From: Acinetobacter sp. ANC 3929
GTDB lineage: Bacteria > Pseudomonadota > Gammaproteobacteria > Pseudomonadales > Moraxellaceae
Direction: 5' to 3'
NCBI RefSeq assembly: GCF_000369405.1
Contig: NZ_KB849998.1
Coordinates: 616,273 to 680,272 of the forward strand
DNA: 64,000 bases
The notes under the pieces are model-generated. The model saw only the letters and a program-made list of their open reading frames with translations, was not told the DNA's origin and did no database searches. This document shows, piece after piece, positions 1 to 9,047 of this stretch (its first letter is position 1; each line of letters starts with the position of its first letter). Both the position numbers and the translations under genes were made by a program.

Positions 1-341
1 TCATAGCTCACTTCCTTGGTTTTTTATCTCATACCTTAGATGTTCTCATCTATTACACGGGTATGTTTTGTTCTCACTTGCAGTATTGACACCATTTACA
101 AGCGCAAACAATGCGGCTTTGGTCGTAGAAATGTCAGGGCTTTTAATCTTTCGACCTAGACTAAGTTATAGGCTAAAATAACAAAGCCCACGCTTTTACG
201 ATCACTTTATTTTCAAAAATTTACTCAAAATAATTGAAATTTGAACTGCTTGTCTATGCTTTTTGTTTTTAAAATAAGTGATTATTTTGATCATTGCCAA
301 ACCTTTAAAAGATTTAATAATCAGAAAAATAGGAACACTCT
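1..341. other. Intergenic region at window start, no firm gene
   Basis: No complete gene is seen. On the minus strand an ATG at positions 4-2 is preceded by a GGAAG Shine-Dalgarno-like sequence at usual spacing, so a minus-strand gene may begin here and run off the window; only its start codon is visible. A minus-strand frame at 46-165 is open for about 39 codons with plausible amino-acid usage but has no ATG. The last 100 bases are AT-rich and probably carry the promoter of the DUF805 gene. Confidence 0.4.
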
Positions 342-905
342 ATGTTTGATCCTGCAATAACTGCTCAAGTACAACCCAGCAATGACCATCCGCTCTCCCC
401 AAATGGTCGTTTCAACCGTCTCAGCTATATCGCTTGGTATGCCTTACTCAGCTTCATATGTATAGCAGCTTTTTTTGGTATTTTTGCCTTCGCTGGCATT
501 TTTAGTCTCAGCCATGTTGATGAAACATTCTTCTCTACATTTTCAGGTATGACGATCTTTGCTCTGATCGCACTGTGGTTAGTCGCATTTTATTTCCAAA
601 TCGTATTTATCATCCGTCGCCTGCATGACCTGAATAAAACAGGGTGGCTATGTTTACTGCTCTTAGTTCCTGTGCTGCAATTTTTATTTAGCTTATATGC
701 CTTATTGGCACCTGGAACACCTCATCGCAATGATTATGGTGATGTTCGCCCATCTAGCGCATGGGAAAAAATATTAGCTTGGATCATGATTCTGTTCAGT
801 CTGTTAATGATGTTGGGGATGTTTGTTTTTGCGTATTATTTTGCCAGCCCAGATTTATGGGATGCACCAACCCAAATCATTCAAAATACAACCGAATATT
901 TTTAA
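342..905 (+). CDS. DUF805 family inner-membrane protein
   Basis: A 187-residue membrane protein of the DUF805 family; no biochemical role is known for the family. The N-terminal 20 residues are polar, followed by the family-like GRFNRLSYIAW stretch (22-32) and four hydrophobic segments near 29-55, 71-91, 103-125 and 143-167. The conserved RRLHDLNKTGW loop (92-102) lies between segments 2 and 3. An AGGA ribosome-binding site sits 7 bases before the ATG. It stands alone, upstream of and co-oriented with the MscS gene but about 130 bases away. Family assignment is firm, function unknown. Confidence 0.85.
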   Translation: MFDPAITAQVQPSNDHPLSPNGRFNRLSYIAWYALLSFICIAAFFGIFAFAGIFSLSHVDETFFSTFSGMTIFALIALWLVAFYFQIVFIIRRLHDLNKTGWLCLLLLVPVLQFLFSLYALLAPGTPHRNDYGDVRPSSAWEKILAWIMILFSLLMMLGMFVFAYYFASPDLWDAPTQIIQNTTEYF

Positions 906-1036
906 GGAAGCTCATCCAGCGAATTGATTTGATCATTATAGGAAGCAAAAACTGAATTTTGCATGCGTGTTGGCAATAAATTCATTATGATTGCTTCCCT
1001 TATTTACTCCTTCCTTTGCGAAATAGAGATCTTGCT

Positions 1037-2008
1037 GTGGCAAATGAACAAACAACATTGACTGAAGTGGCAAAAGATACGGGTGCGCTGATTCATCAAG
1101 CAAGTACCAAGACCACTGAAACAGTTTTGGCCCATACTGAAAAGTATCACGATGCCTATACCACGATTGATAAAATCATGGATAGCTTTTGGGAGCGTAT
1201 TCCCTACATCGGGATTGCGATCACGGTATTCATCATTTTTTGGCTACTCACCAAGTTGTTTAAATTCTTTATTCGCAAGACACTAGAAAATCGCAGCTAT
1301 ACCCGCCAGAACCTAGTATTGGTACTGAATCGGGTCGGTAGTACGTTTATTATCTTCTTTGGCTTTCTGATTGCGCTGGTCATTGCCATCCCAGGCTTCA
1401 CCCCAAGTCAGTTGATTGGTGCACTCGGGATTGGTTCAGTTGCGATCGGTTTTGCGTTCAAAGATATTTTTCAAAACTTACTGTCAGGGATTCTGATTTT
1501 GATCAGCGAACCTTTCCGTATCGGTGATGATATTGTGGTGAATGGCTTGGAAGGAAATGTTGAAGATATTCAAATCCGAGCAACCTTCTTACGCTCTCCA
1601 GATGGCCGCCGTATTGTCATTCCGAATGCAACGGTGTATACCAGTGCTGTTACGGTGAATAATGCCTATCAACGTCGTCGTTGTGAGTTTGTGGTCGGTA
1701 TTGGCTATGAAGATGACATGCAAAAAGCCAAAAAAATTATTCTCGATATCTTGGATCGCAATCTGAACGTGCTGAGCCAACCTGGATTCTCGGTCAATGT
1801 CACCGCACTGGCAGATTTCTCGATTAATTTAACGGTACGCTGGTGGGTCAATACCACTGAAACTAGTACCTCAGCATCTATCAGTGAAATTCAAGAATTG
1901 GTCGTGACTGCCTTTGATGAAAAAGGAATTTCAATTCCTTACCCAGTACAAGAAGTCAAAGTCTACCGTGGTGATCAACCTGAACCTCAAGACACTTTAG
2001 ATAAATAA
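1037..2008 (+). CDS. MscS-family mechanosensitive ion channel
   Basis: Small-conductance mechanosensitive channel that would open under membrane tension to release osmolytes at hypo-osmotic shock. About 323 residues: a polar N-terminus, transmembrane segments near 57-77 and 96-117, and the Gly/Ala-rich pore helix (near 128-155) containing GALGIGSVAIGFAFKD. This is followed by the beta domain with EPFRIGDDIVV and the typical RSPDGRRIVIPN stretch. I chose GTG at 1037, which has AGAG 8 bases upstream; an in-frame TTG at 1016 would add seven residues. The 3' end overlaps the convergent rsmE gene by 12 bases, so the two transcripts are antisense at their ends. Confidence 0.88.
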   Translation: MANEQTTLTEVAKDTGALIHQASTKTTETVLAHTEKYHDAYTTIDKIMDSFWERIPYIGIAITVFIIFWLLTKLFKFFIRKTLENRSYTRQNLVLVLNRVGSTFIIFFGFLIALVIAIPGFTPSQLIGALGIGSVAIGFAFKDIFQNLLSGILILISEPFRIGDDIVVNGLEGNVEDIQIRATFLRSPDGRRIVIPNATVYTSAVTVNNAYQRRRCEFVVGIGYEDDMQKAKKIILDILDRNLNVLSQPGFSVNVTALADFSINLTVRWWVNTTETSTSASISEIQELVVTAFDEKGISIPYPVQEVKVYRGDQPEPQDTLDK

Positions 2009-2707
2009 GCGTCCCAAAATATTCGATACCGCGGTTTCGGTTCGTAAAATTCGGTTGCCCAAGCTCTTTGCTTGGCAACCGTTTTTTATGAGTAGATCGA
2101 CTTCATAGGGAATAAAACCGCCCTCTGGTCCAACAATCAAACTACAAGGCTGTTGAATTGCATATGGCATTTGCTGCTCAGCATAGGGATGCGCCACATA
2201 AGCCGGCTGTTCTGCACTCATCAAAGTTGGTAAAACATCTTCAACAAAAGGTTTAAAGCGTTTATAGAGTTGAATTTCGGGTTCAATGGTATCGCCCGCC
2301 TGTTCTAATCCCAAAGTCACATAATCATTGAGCTGCTGTAAAAACGGTGTTTGCCAATAGCTCTTGTCCACTCGGTAACTGTGAATCAGACTAATCCGTT
2401 CTACCCCAATCGTCACCGCATCCATAATGATACGGCGCAATACTTTAGGACGTGGTAACGCGAGAATCAGATGCACTGGAAGCTTATCAGGCACGACTTC
2501 TAATTGAATAGGTTTCACAATGATCTGGTGTTCAGAAATACTTTGAACTTCCGTAAGATAACGCGATCCATGACGCACACCTACTTTAAGACGATCCCCA
2601 ATCTTCAGTTGTAAGTGCTGACCTAAATGCTGTAATTGTCTGGGTTGGCGAATCTGCCACGCATCCACCAAACTACACTGCTCAGGTTCAAGTAAAACAA
2701 TATTCAT
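1997..2707 (-). CDS. rsmE: 16S rRNA (uracil-1498-N3)-methyltransferase RsmE
   Basis: SPOUT-class methyltransferase that makes m3U1498 in 16S rRNA using S-adenosylmethionine. The 236-residue length is normal. The N-terminal PUA-like part is followed by the knotted SPOUT domain; diagnostic motifs are LIVGPEGGF near residue 192 and LGNRILRTETAV near the C-terminus, which form the SAM pocket. The start overlaps the end of waaA by 4 bases (ATGA-type coupling), so the two are probably translated from one message. The 3' end overlaps mscS on the opposite strand. Confidence 0.95.
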   Translation of the reverse strand: MNIVLLEPEQCSLVDAWQIRQPRQLQHLGQHLQLKIGDRLKVGVRHGSRYLTEVQSISEHQIIVKPIQLEVVPDKLPVHLILALPRPKVLRRIIMDAVTIGVERISLIHSYRVDKSYWQTPFLQQLNDYVTLGLEQAGDTIEPEIQLYKRFKPFVEDVLPTLMSAEQPAYVAHPYAEQQMPYAIQQPCSLIVGPEGGFIPYEVDLLIKNGCQAKSLGNRILRTETAVSNILGRLFI

Positions 2708-4023
2708 GACGATACGGTTTGCTGTAAATAATGATCAAGCAATTGAATATGTTTCTGCAGAGAACCCTTATTACGTTGCAAAACCAGTTGTGCTTGCTGA
2801 ACCAGTTGCTGAGTTTGTGCATCATCCTCTAGACAAGCTAATAATTGTTGCCCTACCTGTGCTGCGTCCTCTCCAATCAAAATGCCTTGTTGAGCCACAA
2901 ATTCATCCACAATGGTTTGAAAGTTGAAATAACGCGGACCAATGACGGTGGGGACATTCAGCACCATGGGCTCTAAAATGTTATGTCCGCCACCCGGCTC
3001 ATTCAGTGAACCACCGACAAAACAGACTTGGCTTAAGGCATACCAGAGCCACATTTCGCCCATACTATCTGCAAGGAATACTTGGGTATCCGCTTGAATC
3101 GGTTGTTGCAGACTACGGCGTTGAGTTTTTAAATTTAAACTTTGGCAGACTTGGTATACCTCATCAAAACGTTCTGGATGACGTGGTACCACAATACAGA
3201 GTAAATTCGGATTTGAATTTAAATGCGGCTGTAATTGTTTGAGTAAACTTTCTTCTTCAGGTGCATGGGTACTCGCCAAGATGGTGATTTGACGACTCGC
3301 CAATTGCCAATCTTGTTTCAACTGCTGTGCTTGTTGCAGATACTGTTCTGGTGCTGAAATATCGAATTTAATATTCCCAACCACCTGACTTTTGGCTTGA
3401 TCAAGACCTAAATCGACATAACGGTGTTGCGTTGCGGCATCTTGTGTCAGCATCCAAGTCAACTGTTGTAACATTGGCTGGGTCAAGCGGCGAACTTTGC
3501 CATAACCTTTGGCTGATTTTTCGGAAAGACGTGCATTCAATAAAATACAGGGAATCTGTTGCTGTTTTGCTTGGGCAATAAGATTTGGCCAGATCTCTGT
3601 TTCAACCAATGCCAATAGTCGCGGTTGATACAGATTAAAAAATCGTTTTAATAATGCTTTTTGATCGACAGGCAAATACACTGCCTGAAATAAATCGAGA
3701 TAAGGGGCTTTTAAAAATAGCGATTTTGCACGTGCCTGTCCTGTCTTGGTGGTATTGGTCACTAAAACCGAATGGCCAAGTTTTAAGTAATGCTCGATTA
3801 AAGGCTGAGCTGCGTTGGTCTCGCCGACAGAGACTGCATGAAACCAAATCACCCTTAAATTTTTAGGTGCTTGGAATGGGCCAAAACGTTCTATACATTC
3901 CTGCTGGAATAGCGCATCAGTTTCCGCCCGCTGTTTGATTTTCCAACGATATAGCGGCTTGATACATGTCAGTAGAAAGTTATACCAGAACGGGGTTTGC
4001 TGTACTGCGTTTTGCTGCGCCAT
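2704..4023 (-). CDS. waaA: 3-deoxy-D-manno-octulosonic acid (Kdo) transferase
   Basis: Adds Kdo from CMP-Kdo to lipid IVA on the cytoplasmic face of the inner membrane, starting the lipopolysaccharide/lipooligosaccharide core. At 439 residues it is the usual size for WaaA/KdtA. An N-terminal hydrophobic anchor (about 10-30) precedes a GT-B fold; WFHAVSVGE near residue 60 is the conserved acceptor-site motif with the catalytic Glu, and CFVGGSLNEPGGGHNILEP near 335 is the donor-binding signature. It is first in a two-gene unit with rsmE. Whether it adds one or two Kdo residues cannot be told from sequence. Confidence 0.95.
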   Translation of the reverse strand: MAQQNAVQQTPFWYNFLLTCIKPLYRWKIKQRAETDALFQQECIERFGPFQAPKNLRVIWFHAVSVGETNAAQPLIEHYLKLGHSVLVTNTTKTGQARAKSLFLKAPYLDLFQAVYLPVDQKALLKRFFNLYQPRLLALVETEIWPNLIAQAKQQQIPCILLNARLSEKSAKGYGKVRRLTQPMLQQLTWMLTQDAATQHRYVDLGLDQAKSQVVGNIKFDISAPEQYLQQAQQLKQDWQLASRQITILASTHAPEEESLLKQLQPHLNSNPNLLCIVVPRHPERFDEVYQVCQSLNLKTQRRSLQQPIQADTQVFLADSMGEMWLWYALSQVCFVGGSLNEPGGGHNILEPMVLNVPTVIGPRYFNFQTIVDEFVAQQGILIGEDAAQVGQQLLACLEDDAQTQQLVQQAQLVLQRNKGSLQKHIQLLDHYLQQTVSS

Positions 4024-4283
4024 CCGAGACCATAATTTACAATGTGATTCCCGCTCATTATGCGGAAATTTATGATTTTTTGACAGTTAGACTTTTAAAT
4101 GTGTTTTGAAAAAAATATGGAGTTTCTTTCTATATGCTTAAACTAAATTATCTTGTAAATTAGCCAATTGCACATTTTAGTCAATTACCTAAAGAAATGT
4201 TATGTTTTAAATCTAAAAGAAAAATCTTTTTGAAATTTCATTACAACCATAAAAGAAATAAAAACGAAGAAGGAGCTAAGCAA

Positions 4284-5032
4284 ATGTATGCTGTTATGAA
4301 ACAAAAAGGATGCTTTCCAGCTGGGACTCGTATTATCACAGAGCAAGGTCTGGTTCCGATTCAAGACATTAAAGTAGGTGACATGGTTCTGTCTAAGCCA
4401 CAAATGGAGAGGGAGAACTTTGTTATAAGCCTGTTCTACATACTGTTTCCTATGAAGATAAGGAGATTTGGGAACTAACATATTTTCAAATTAAAGCCAA
4501 TACTGACATTTCAAAGTTACATAAGGGAAAGTTATTACAACTGTCCCATAAAGGTATGATGGTCAGTAATATGGTAACTCCTAACCATCCATTTTGGGTT
4601 AAGGGTTTAGGTTGGACTCGTCTGGATGAGTTGAAAAATGGTCAAATTATAGAAACACATGATCCAGAAATCTTTGCTTTGGTCTTTATGGTTAATCCTT
4701 TACGCAAAACGACTATGACTAATGTTGCAGGCAGTTACCATCCTAGTAATGTATTTGATGCAGACAAAAAAGGAGTTAGTATTGAAGATGTTGAATATTT
4801 TAGTTTATATGAATTTGGCGATTTAGGTGCCAGTGGGGTGATGGAAGACAATTCACCCAGCCCATTCATTGTGAATAATCAAGAAGTTTATGTTTTAGCG
4901 GAAGCATTTCGCCAAAAAGTTTATAATTTTGAAGTGGCTGATTTTCATAATTATTTCGTCACAAAAAGAGGATTATGGGTACATAGTACAAATTGTACAG
5001 ATGCTTCCTCTGACTTATTGCCTAAAATTTAA
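4284..5032 (+). pseudogene. Stand-alone Hint (intein-like) domain gene, frameshifted
   Basis: Two consecutive reading frames together encode one Hint domain. The first begins at ATG 4284 (AGGAG 8 bases upstream) with MYAVMKQKGCFPAGTRI; the CFPAGT motif with its leading Cys is the N-terminal splicing/cleavage block of inteins and polymorphic-toxin Hint domains. Reading continues to LSKPQ at about 4403. Homology-like sequence then resumes in the other frame (NGEGELCYKPVLHTVSYED) and runs through TPNHPFWV (the block with the conserved His) to NYFVTKRGLWVHSTNC at 4950-5000. Restoring one A in the AAA run at 4402-4404 would rejoin the frames. There is no toxin, immunity or secretion partner beside it. 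Either a recent null mutation or a sequencing error. Confidence 0.75.
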
Positions 5033-5059
5033 TCGACCATTTTGAGAATTAAAACAAAA

Positions 5060-5089
5060 ACTCATGCAATTTTAGTAAATCGCATGAGT
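5060..5089 (-). terminator. Rho-independent terminator of nemA-like gene
   Basis: Inverted repeat ACTCATGC / GCATGAGT with a 14-base loop. Read on the minus strand it is followed by TTTTTGTTTT, as expected just past the end of the alkene reductase gene. Confidence 0.65.
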
Positions 5090-5112
5090 CATTTTTGAAG
5101 TCTTAAAGCGGA

Positions 5113-6177
5113 CTAAGCTTCTAGCTTTTCGAATACAGGATAATCGGTATAACCTTCAGCACCATCAGCATATAAGGTTTGTGGTTGAAGTGGATTTAAA
5201 GGTAAATCATGTTGCAAACGTTCGAATAAATCTGGATTCGCAATATATTGTTTACCGAATGAAACTGCATCCGCTTGGCCTGTCGCCAAAATACGTTTCG
5301 CAGATTCAGAAGTTAAACCTTCATTGGCAATCCACACCCCTTTAAATTTCGGGCGTAGTTTTGGCAGAACACTATCTGCAGCTTCATATTCACGTGTGAA
5401 AATAAAGCCAATATTGCGTTGATCCAGTTGCTCAATGACATAACCAAATGTCGCCAATGGGTTTTCATCGCCAATATCATGCGAATCACCACGTGGCGCA
5501 AGATGCACACCAACTCGACCAGCACCCCAAACTTCAATAAAGGTATCGACCACTTGTAGCAATAAACGCGCGCGATTTTCAATTGAACCGCCATATTCAT
5601 CATCACGATGATTGGTTTTACTTTGCAAGAATTGGTCAATCAAATAGCCATTTGCCGCATGCAGTTCCACACCGTCAAAACCAGCTGCTTTCGCTTGTTC
5701 TGCGGCATTTTTATATTGCGCAACGATTTCTTGAATTTCTTCATGCGATAACGCACGCGGCGTTACATAGGGACGCTTTGGACGAAGTAAGCTGACTTCA
5801 CCAGCAGGTTGAATCGCACTTGGCGCCACAGGCGTATCACCATCCAACAAGTCTGGATGTGAAATACGTCCAACATGCCAAAGCTGAACCACAATTTTTG
5901 AACCTTGTGCATGCACAGCTTCAACAATTTTATGCCATGCCTGAGCCTGTTCTTGCGACCACAAGCCTGGCGTATTGGCATATCCCGCTGCTTTTGGGCT
6001 AATCACCGTTGCTTCGGTAAGAATAAGACCCGCATTGGCACGTTGTTGGTAATATTCCACCATTAAATCGTTTGGAATACGTTGTTCACCACTACGCGCT
6101 CTGGTTAACGGAGCTAAAACCAAGCGGTTTTTAATCGTGAAATCACCTACTTGCAAAGTAGAATTTAGTTCAGCCAT
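5113..6177 (-). CDS. nemA: Alkene reductase, Old Yellow Enzyme family
   Basis: FMN-dependent, NAD(P)H-using ene-reductase of the NemA/OYE group that reduces activated double bonds, N-ethylmaleimide-like electrophiles and nitro esters. The 354-residue TIM barrel carries the N-terminal LAPLTRAR motif (FMN contact), VQLWHVGR, the substrate-binding HAANGYLIDQF and the DEYGGSIENRARL signature. It lies 27 bases after the ArsR-family gene on the same strand, so the two form an operon. Induction by electrophiles or metals through the regulator is likely but not shown by sequence. The closest E. coli relative is NemA; substrate is unproven. Confidence 0.9.
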   Translation of the reverse strand: MAELNSTLQVGDFTIKNRLVLAPLTRARSGEQRIPNDLMVEYYQQRANAGLILTEATVISPKAAGYANTPGLWSQEQAQAWHKIVEAVHAQGSKIVVQLWHVGRISHPDLLDGDTPVAPSAIQPAGEVSLLRPKRPYVTPRALSHEEIQEIVAQYKNAAEQAKAAGFDGVELHAANGYLIDQFLQSKTNHRDDEYGGSIENRARLLLQVVDTFIEVWGAGRVGVHLAPRGDSHDIGDENPLATFGYVIEQLDQRNIGFIFTREYEAADSVLPKLRPKFKGVWIANEGLTSESAKRILATGQADAVSFGKQYIANPDLFERLQHDLPLNPLQPQTLYADGAEGYTDYPVFEKLEA

Positions 6178-6204
6178 GATCGCCTCAACTTACACTTCTT
6201 CGAT

Positions 6205-6507
6205 CTAAAGTGCTTGTTTTAAATGTTCGATATATTGCTGAATCAAAGCTTCATTGCGCGTGAAATAGGACCACTGTCCATATTTCTCGACATTAATCAA
6301 ACCTGCCTGTTGTAGTACAGACAAATGATTCGACATAGTCGATTGTGCAACTTTTCCTAAACGTTCGATGTGCCCTGCACATACACCACGTTCAAAACTA
6401 CCACCACATTGCTCAACGGGTAGAAATTGCTCAGGCTCTTTCAACCATTGCAAAATCTGTCGACGTAATGGATTGGCTAAGGCTTTGCTTATAACATCAA
6501 TATCCAT
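6205..6507 (-). CDS. ArsR-family winged-helix repressor
   Basis: About 100 residues with an ArsR/SmtB winged helix-turn-helix: ALANPLRRQILQWL (helix 2), VAQSTMSNHLSVLQQAGLI (recognition helix) and the wing GQWSYFTRN. Two Cys (in VEQCGGSFERGVCAGH) could sense thiol-reactive compounds, an inference from position. I prefer ATG 6507 over the upstream in-frame ATG at 6549 because GGTGAG lies just before it and conserved sequence starts there. It leads the nemA operon, which it probably represses; two identical palindromes upstream are the likely operators. Confidence 0.85.
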   Translation of the reverse strand: MDIDVISKALANPLRRQILQWLKEPEQFLPVEQCGGSFERGVCAGHIERLGKVAQSTMSNHLSVLQQAGLINVEKYGQWSYFTRNEALIQQYIEHLKQAL

Positions 6508-6576
6508 AGACTCACCACGTTTCTCAAGCGGCAACACTTTGTTCAGCACCTAAATCCAGTATATCGAAATTTTCAA

Positions 6577-6609
6577 ATATTAATATCCATTTTTTTCGAT
6601 ATTAATATC
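6577..6609. promoter_or_regulatory. Tandem candidate operators for the ArsR-family repressor
   Basis: The 11-mer ATATTAATATC, containing a 10-base perfect palindrome, occurs at 6577-6587 and again at 6599-6609, exactly 22 bases apart, i.e. two helical turns. Both lie just upstream of the arsR-nemA operon in an AT-rich promoter region. Assignment as repressor sites is inference. Confidence 0.5.
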
Positions 6610-6669
6610 ATATTTTTTCGATTAACCAGTAGGTACTGAACGAGATTGCCGTTTTAATTGGATTAAAAC

Positions 6670-7765
6670 TTATAAACCTTGTTTCAAACTTGCTTCGATG
6701 AATTTATCCAAGTCACCATCCAAAACTGCTTTGGTGTTGGAATTTTCCACACCTGTACGCAAGTCTTTAATGCGTGAATCATCTAGCACATACGAACGAA
6801 TCTGACTTCCCCAACCGATATCAGACTTCGAGTCTTCTAAGGCTTGAGCCGCTTCATTACGTTTGCTCATTTCCAATTCATAGAGTTTGGCACGTAATTG
6901 CTTCCACGCATGGTCACGGTTGGCATGTTGCGAACGCTGGTTCTGACACGCCACCACAATACCTGTCGGTGCGTGAGTTAAACGAACTGCAGAGTCCGTT
7001 TTGTTAATGTGCTGACCACCCGCACCTGAAGCACGATAAGTATCCGTACGGACATCAGATGGATTGATATCAATTTCGATATTGTCATCAATCTCAGGTG
7101 AGATGAATACCGCAGAGAACGACGTATGACGGTTGTTGTTACTGTCAAATGGTGACTTACGTACTAAACGGTGTACACCACTTTCGGTACGTAACCAGCC
7201 ATAGGCAAATTCACCATCCACACGAATGGTTGCTGATTTGATCCCAGCCACGTCGCCATCTGATACTTCCATCAATTCAGCTTTAAAGCCGTGACGTTCG
7301 ATCCAACGTAGATACATGCGCAATAGCATCGACGCCCAGTCTTGTGCTTCTGTACCGCCTGAACCTGATTGAATTTCAAGGAAGCAAGGGTTTGGATCCA
7401 TCGGATTACTGAACATACGGCGGAATTCAAGATTACCTAATGCTTGTTCAGCACTGTCTAATTCTGCTTGAACATCCAACAATAAACTTTCATCATCCGC
7501 TTCAACCGCAAGGTCAAGCATGGCTTTTGCATCATCTAACTGTTCAGCAAGACGATCAAATACACCTAATGTGTTTTCTAAACTGCCCTTTTCTTTAGCG
7601 ATGGCCTGAGCACGGCTTTGATCATTCCAAATCGCAGGGTCTTCTAATTCTCTTAAAACTTCTTCTAAACGCTCAGCTTTTAGATCGTAGTCAAAGATAC
7701 CCCCGTAGTGTTTGGCTACGATCAGATAAGTCTTTCAATTGAATTAAATACGGATTAATTTCCAC
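6670..7765 (-). CDS. prfB: Peptide chain release factor 2, with programmed +1 frameshift
   Basis: Release factor for UGA and UAA codons. Translation starts at GTG 7765 ([20 protein letters not shown]...), reads 24 codons to RGYL, and meets an in-frame TGA at 7693-7691. The slippery CTT TGA C preceded by GGGGG (internal Shine-Dalgarno) is the classic RF2 autoregulatory +1 frameshift; after it [11 protein letters not shown] continues to 6670, about 364 residues in all, normal for RF2. The GGQ motif is present as [15 protein letters not shown] and the codon-reading loop lies upstream of it. Low RF2 favours the frameshift and so restores RF2. The gene is complete, not broken. Confidence 0.97.
7691..7701 (-). 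promoter_or_regulatory. RF2 programmed frameshift site
   Basis: Minus-strand GGTATCTTTGA with five G just upstream; the TGA occupies 7693-7691. The spacing of the G-rich anti-SD-pairing sequence to CTT TGA matches the conserved prfB element. Confidence 0.95.
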
Positions 7766-8176
7766 GCGTCTTTTCTCACACTATTTTTTCACTTAATCCG
7801 CTATTTTAACATAACTGTTTTAGTCGACACAGCCATGTCATTTTGAATACATTTATTTATTAAAATTGATTTTTTAAATTACTTAATTTTATGCCTGAAA
7901 TGTTTAGTCCGATATGCTAGATCCAAGTTTTTGTATAAAAATTAGACCAAGCGCACTAAAACACACAATCTCTCCTAAGTTTTAATAAATCAAAACAATG
8001 ATTTTTTTACAATAAATATCAAATAGATAAAATGTCAAAATTACAAGTCAATTACATTCGTACTGTTCGATTACCTTATCAAGATTGACGATCACGAAAA
8101 TTGCTCTAGACTCAAGTTGTAACAAAACATGTATTAGTGTTTAACACTTGGTTTAAATCTTAATGAGGAAACAACC
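7766..8176. other. Intergenic region between prfB and the porin gene
   Basis: 410 AT-rich bases with no open frame of coding character. It must hold the prfB promoter on one side and that of the strongly expressed porin on the other. Confidence 0.6.
8085..8112 (+). promoter_or_regulatory. Candidate sigma-70 promoter of the porin gene
   Basis: TTGACG (8085-8090) and TAGACT (8107-8112) are separated by 16 bases, about 65 bases before the porin ATG. A good -35 with a moderate -10; prediction by eye only. Confidence 0.4.
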
Positions 8177-8989
8177 ATGAAAAAATTAGCAATTGCATCA
8201 GCACTTTTATCTGCAATCGCAGTAACAGGAACTGCTCATGCTTATCAAGCTGAGGTAGGTGGTTCTTATACCTATAAAGACCAAGATCGTTTTGGTGACA
8301 GTGATCGTTTCAGCGTAGACGGCAAATATTACTTTAATCCAGTACAAACACGTAATGCACCTCTTGCAGAAGCAGCGTTCCTTGACCGTGCGAGCAATGT
8401 AAAAGCACAGTACGCTTATGAAAAAGATGATGCATTCAAGAACAATCAATATGGCGCAGGTATTGAATACTTTGTTCCTAACAGCGATTTCTATTTAAGC
8501 GGTAATATTGGCCGTGAAGAAATCAAACCAAATTCTAAATATGCGACTGATGAAGACAAATTAAAAATCAACCATTATTCAGCTGAAGTGGGTTACTTAC
8601 CAGCACCTGGTTTATTGGTTGCAGCAGGTGCAAAAACTGTTGACGTGAAAGACGGCGACCGTGAAACAAGCCCAACGCTTCGTGCCAAGTATGTGACTAA
8701 AATGGGTCAAAATGATGTGAACCTAGAAGCATATACCGCTTTTGGTGACAACAAAGAAGTAAAGTTAAAAGGTGATTACTTCATCGACAAAACTTTAAGT
8801 GTTGGTGTAGATTATCAAAAACTTGATTATGACAACACATTCATCAACTCAAATGAATGGGGTATTTCTGCGAAGAAATTCTTCAATCAACAAGTGAGCT
8901 TGGAAGGTCGTGTAGGTTTCGGTAACGATAAATCGTATATTGATAACGACTACACTTCATTCGGTCTTCGTGGTGCATACCGCTTCTAA
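8177..8989 (+). CDS. omp33-36: Omp33-36-type outer-membrane porin
   Basis: Outer-membrane beta-barrel of the Acinetobacter Omp33-36 family, described as a water/small-solute channel and, in A. baumannii, a virulence-associated porin. A 22-residue signal peptide ends in AHA, then YQAEVGGSYTY opens the barrel. The stretch FNPVQTRNAPLAEAAFLDRA and EYFVPNSDFY are, from memory, nearly invariant in the family. The protein ends in a terminal Phe (YRF), the usual outer-membrane assembly signal. 270 residues; AGGA ribosome-binding site close to the ATG; a strong terminator follows, so it is monocistronic. Confidence 0.88.
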   Translation: MKKLAIASALLSAIAVTGTAHAYQAEVGGSYTYKDQDRFGDSDRFSVDGKYYFNPVQTRNAPLAEAAFLDRASNVKAQYAYEKDDAFKNNQYGAGIEYFVPNSDFYLSGNIGREEIKPNSKYATDEDKLKINHYSAEVGYLPAPGLLVAAGAKTVDVKDGDRETSPTLRAKYVTKMGQNDVNLEAYTAFGDNKEVKLKGDYFIDKTLSVGVDYQKLDYDNTFINSNEWGISAKKFFNQQVSLEGRVGFGNDKSYIDNDYTSFGLRGAYRF

Positions 8990-9020
8990 GACTTGAACAG
9001 AACTGTTTTATATCGGAAAA

Positions 9021-9047
9021 GCCCTGAATCATTCAGGGCTTTTTTTA
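9021..9047 (+). terminator. Rho-independent terminator of the porin gene
   Basis: Nine-base perfect stem GCCCTGAAT / ATTCAGGGC followed by eight T. The T-tract reaches the 3' end of recJ, which converges from the other side. Confidence 0.85.

Noticed and set aside
4200-4481. Minus-strand frame over the Hint gene
   Set aside because: Pure shadow of the Hint coding strand, no ribosome-binding site, no family features.
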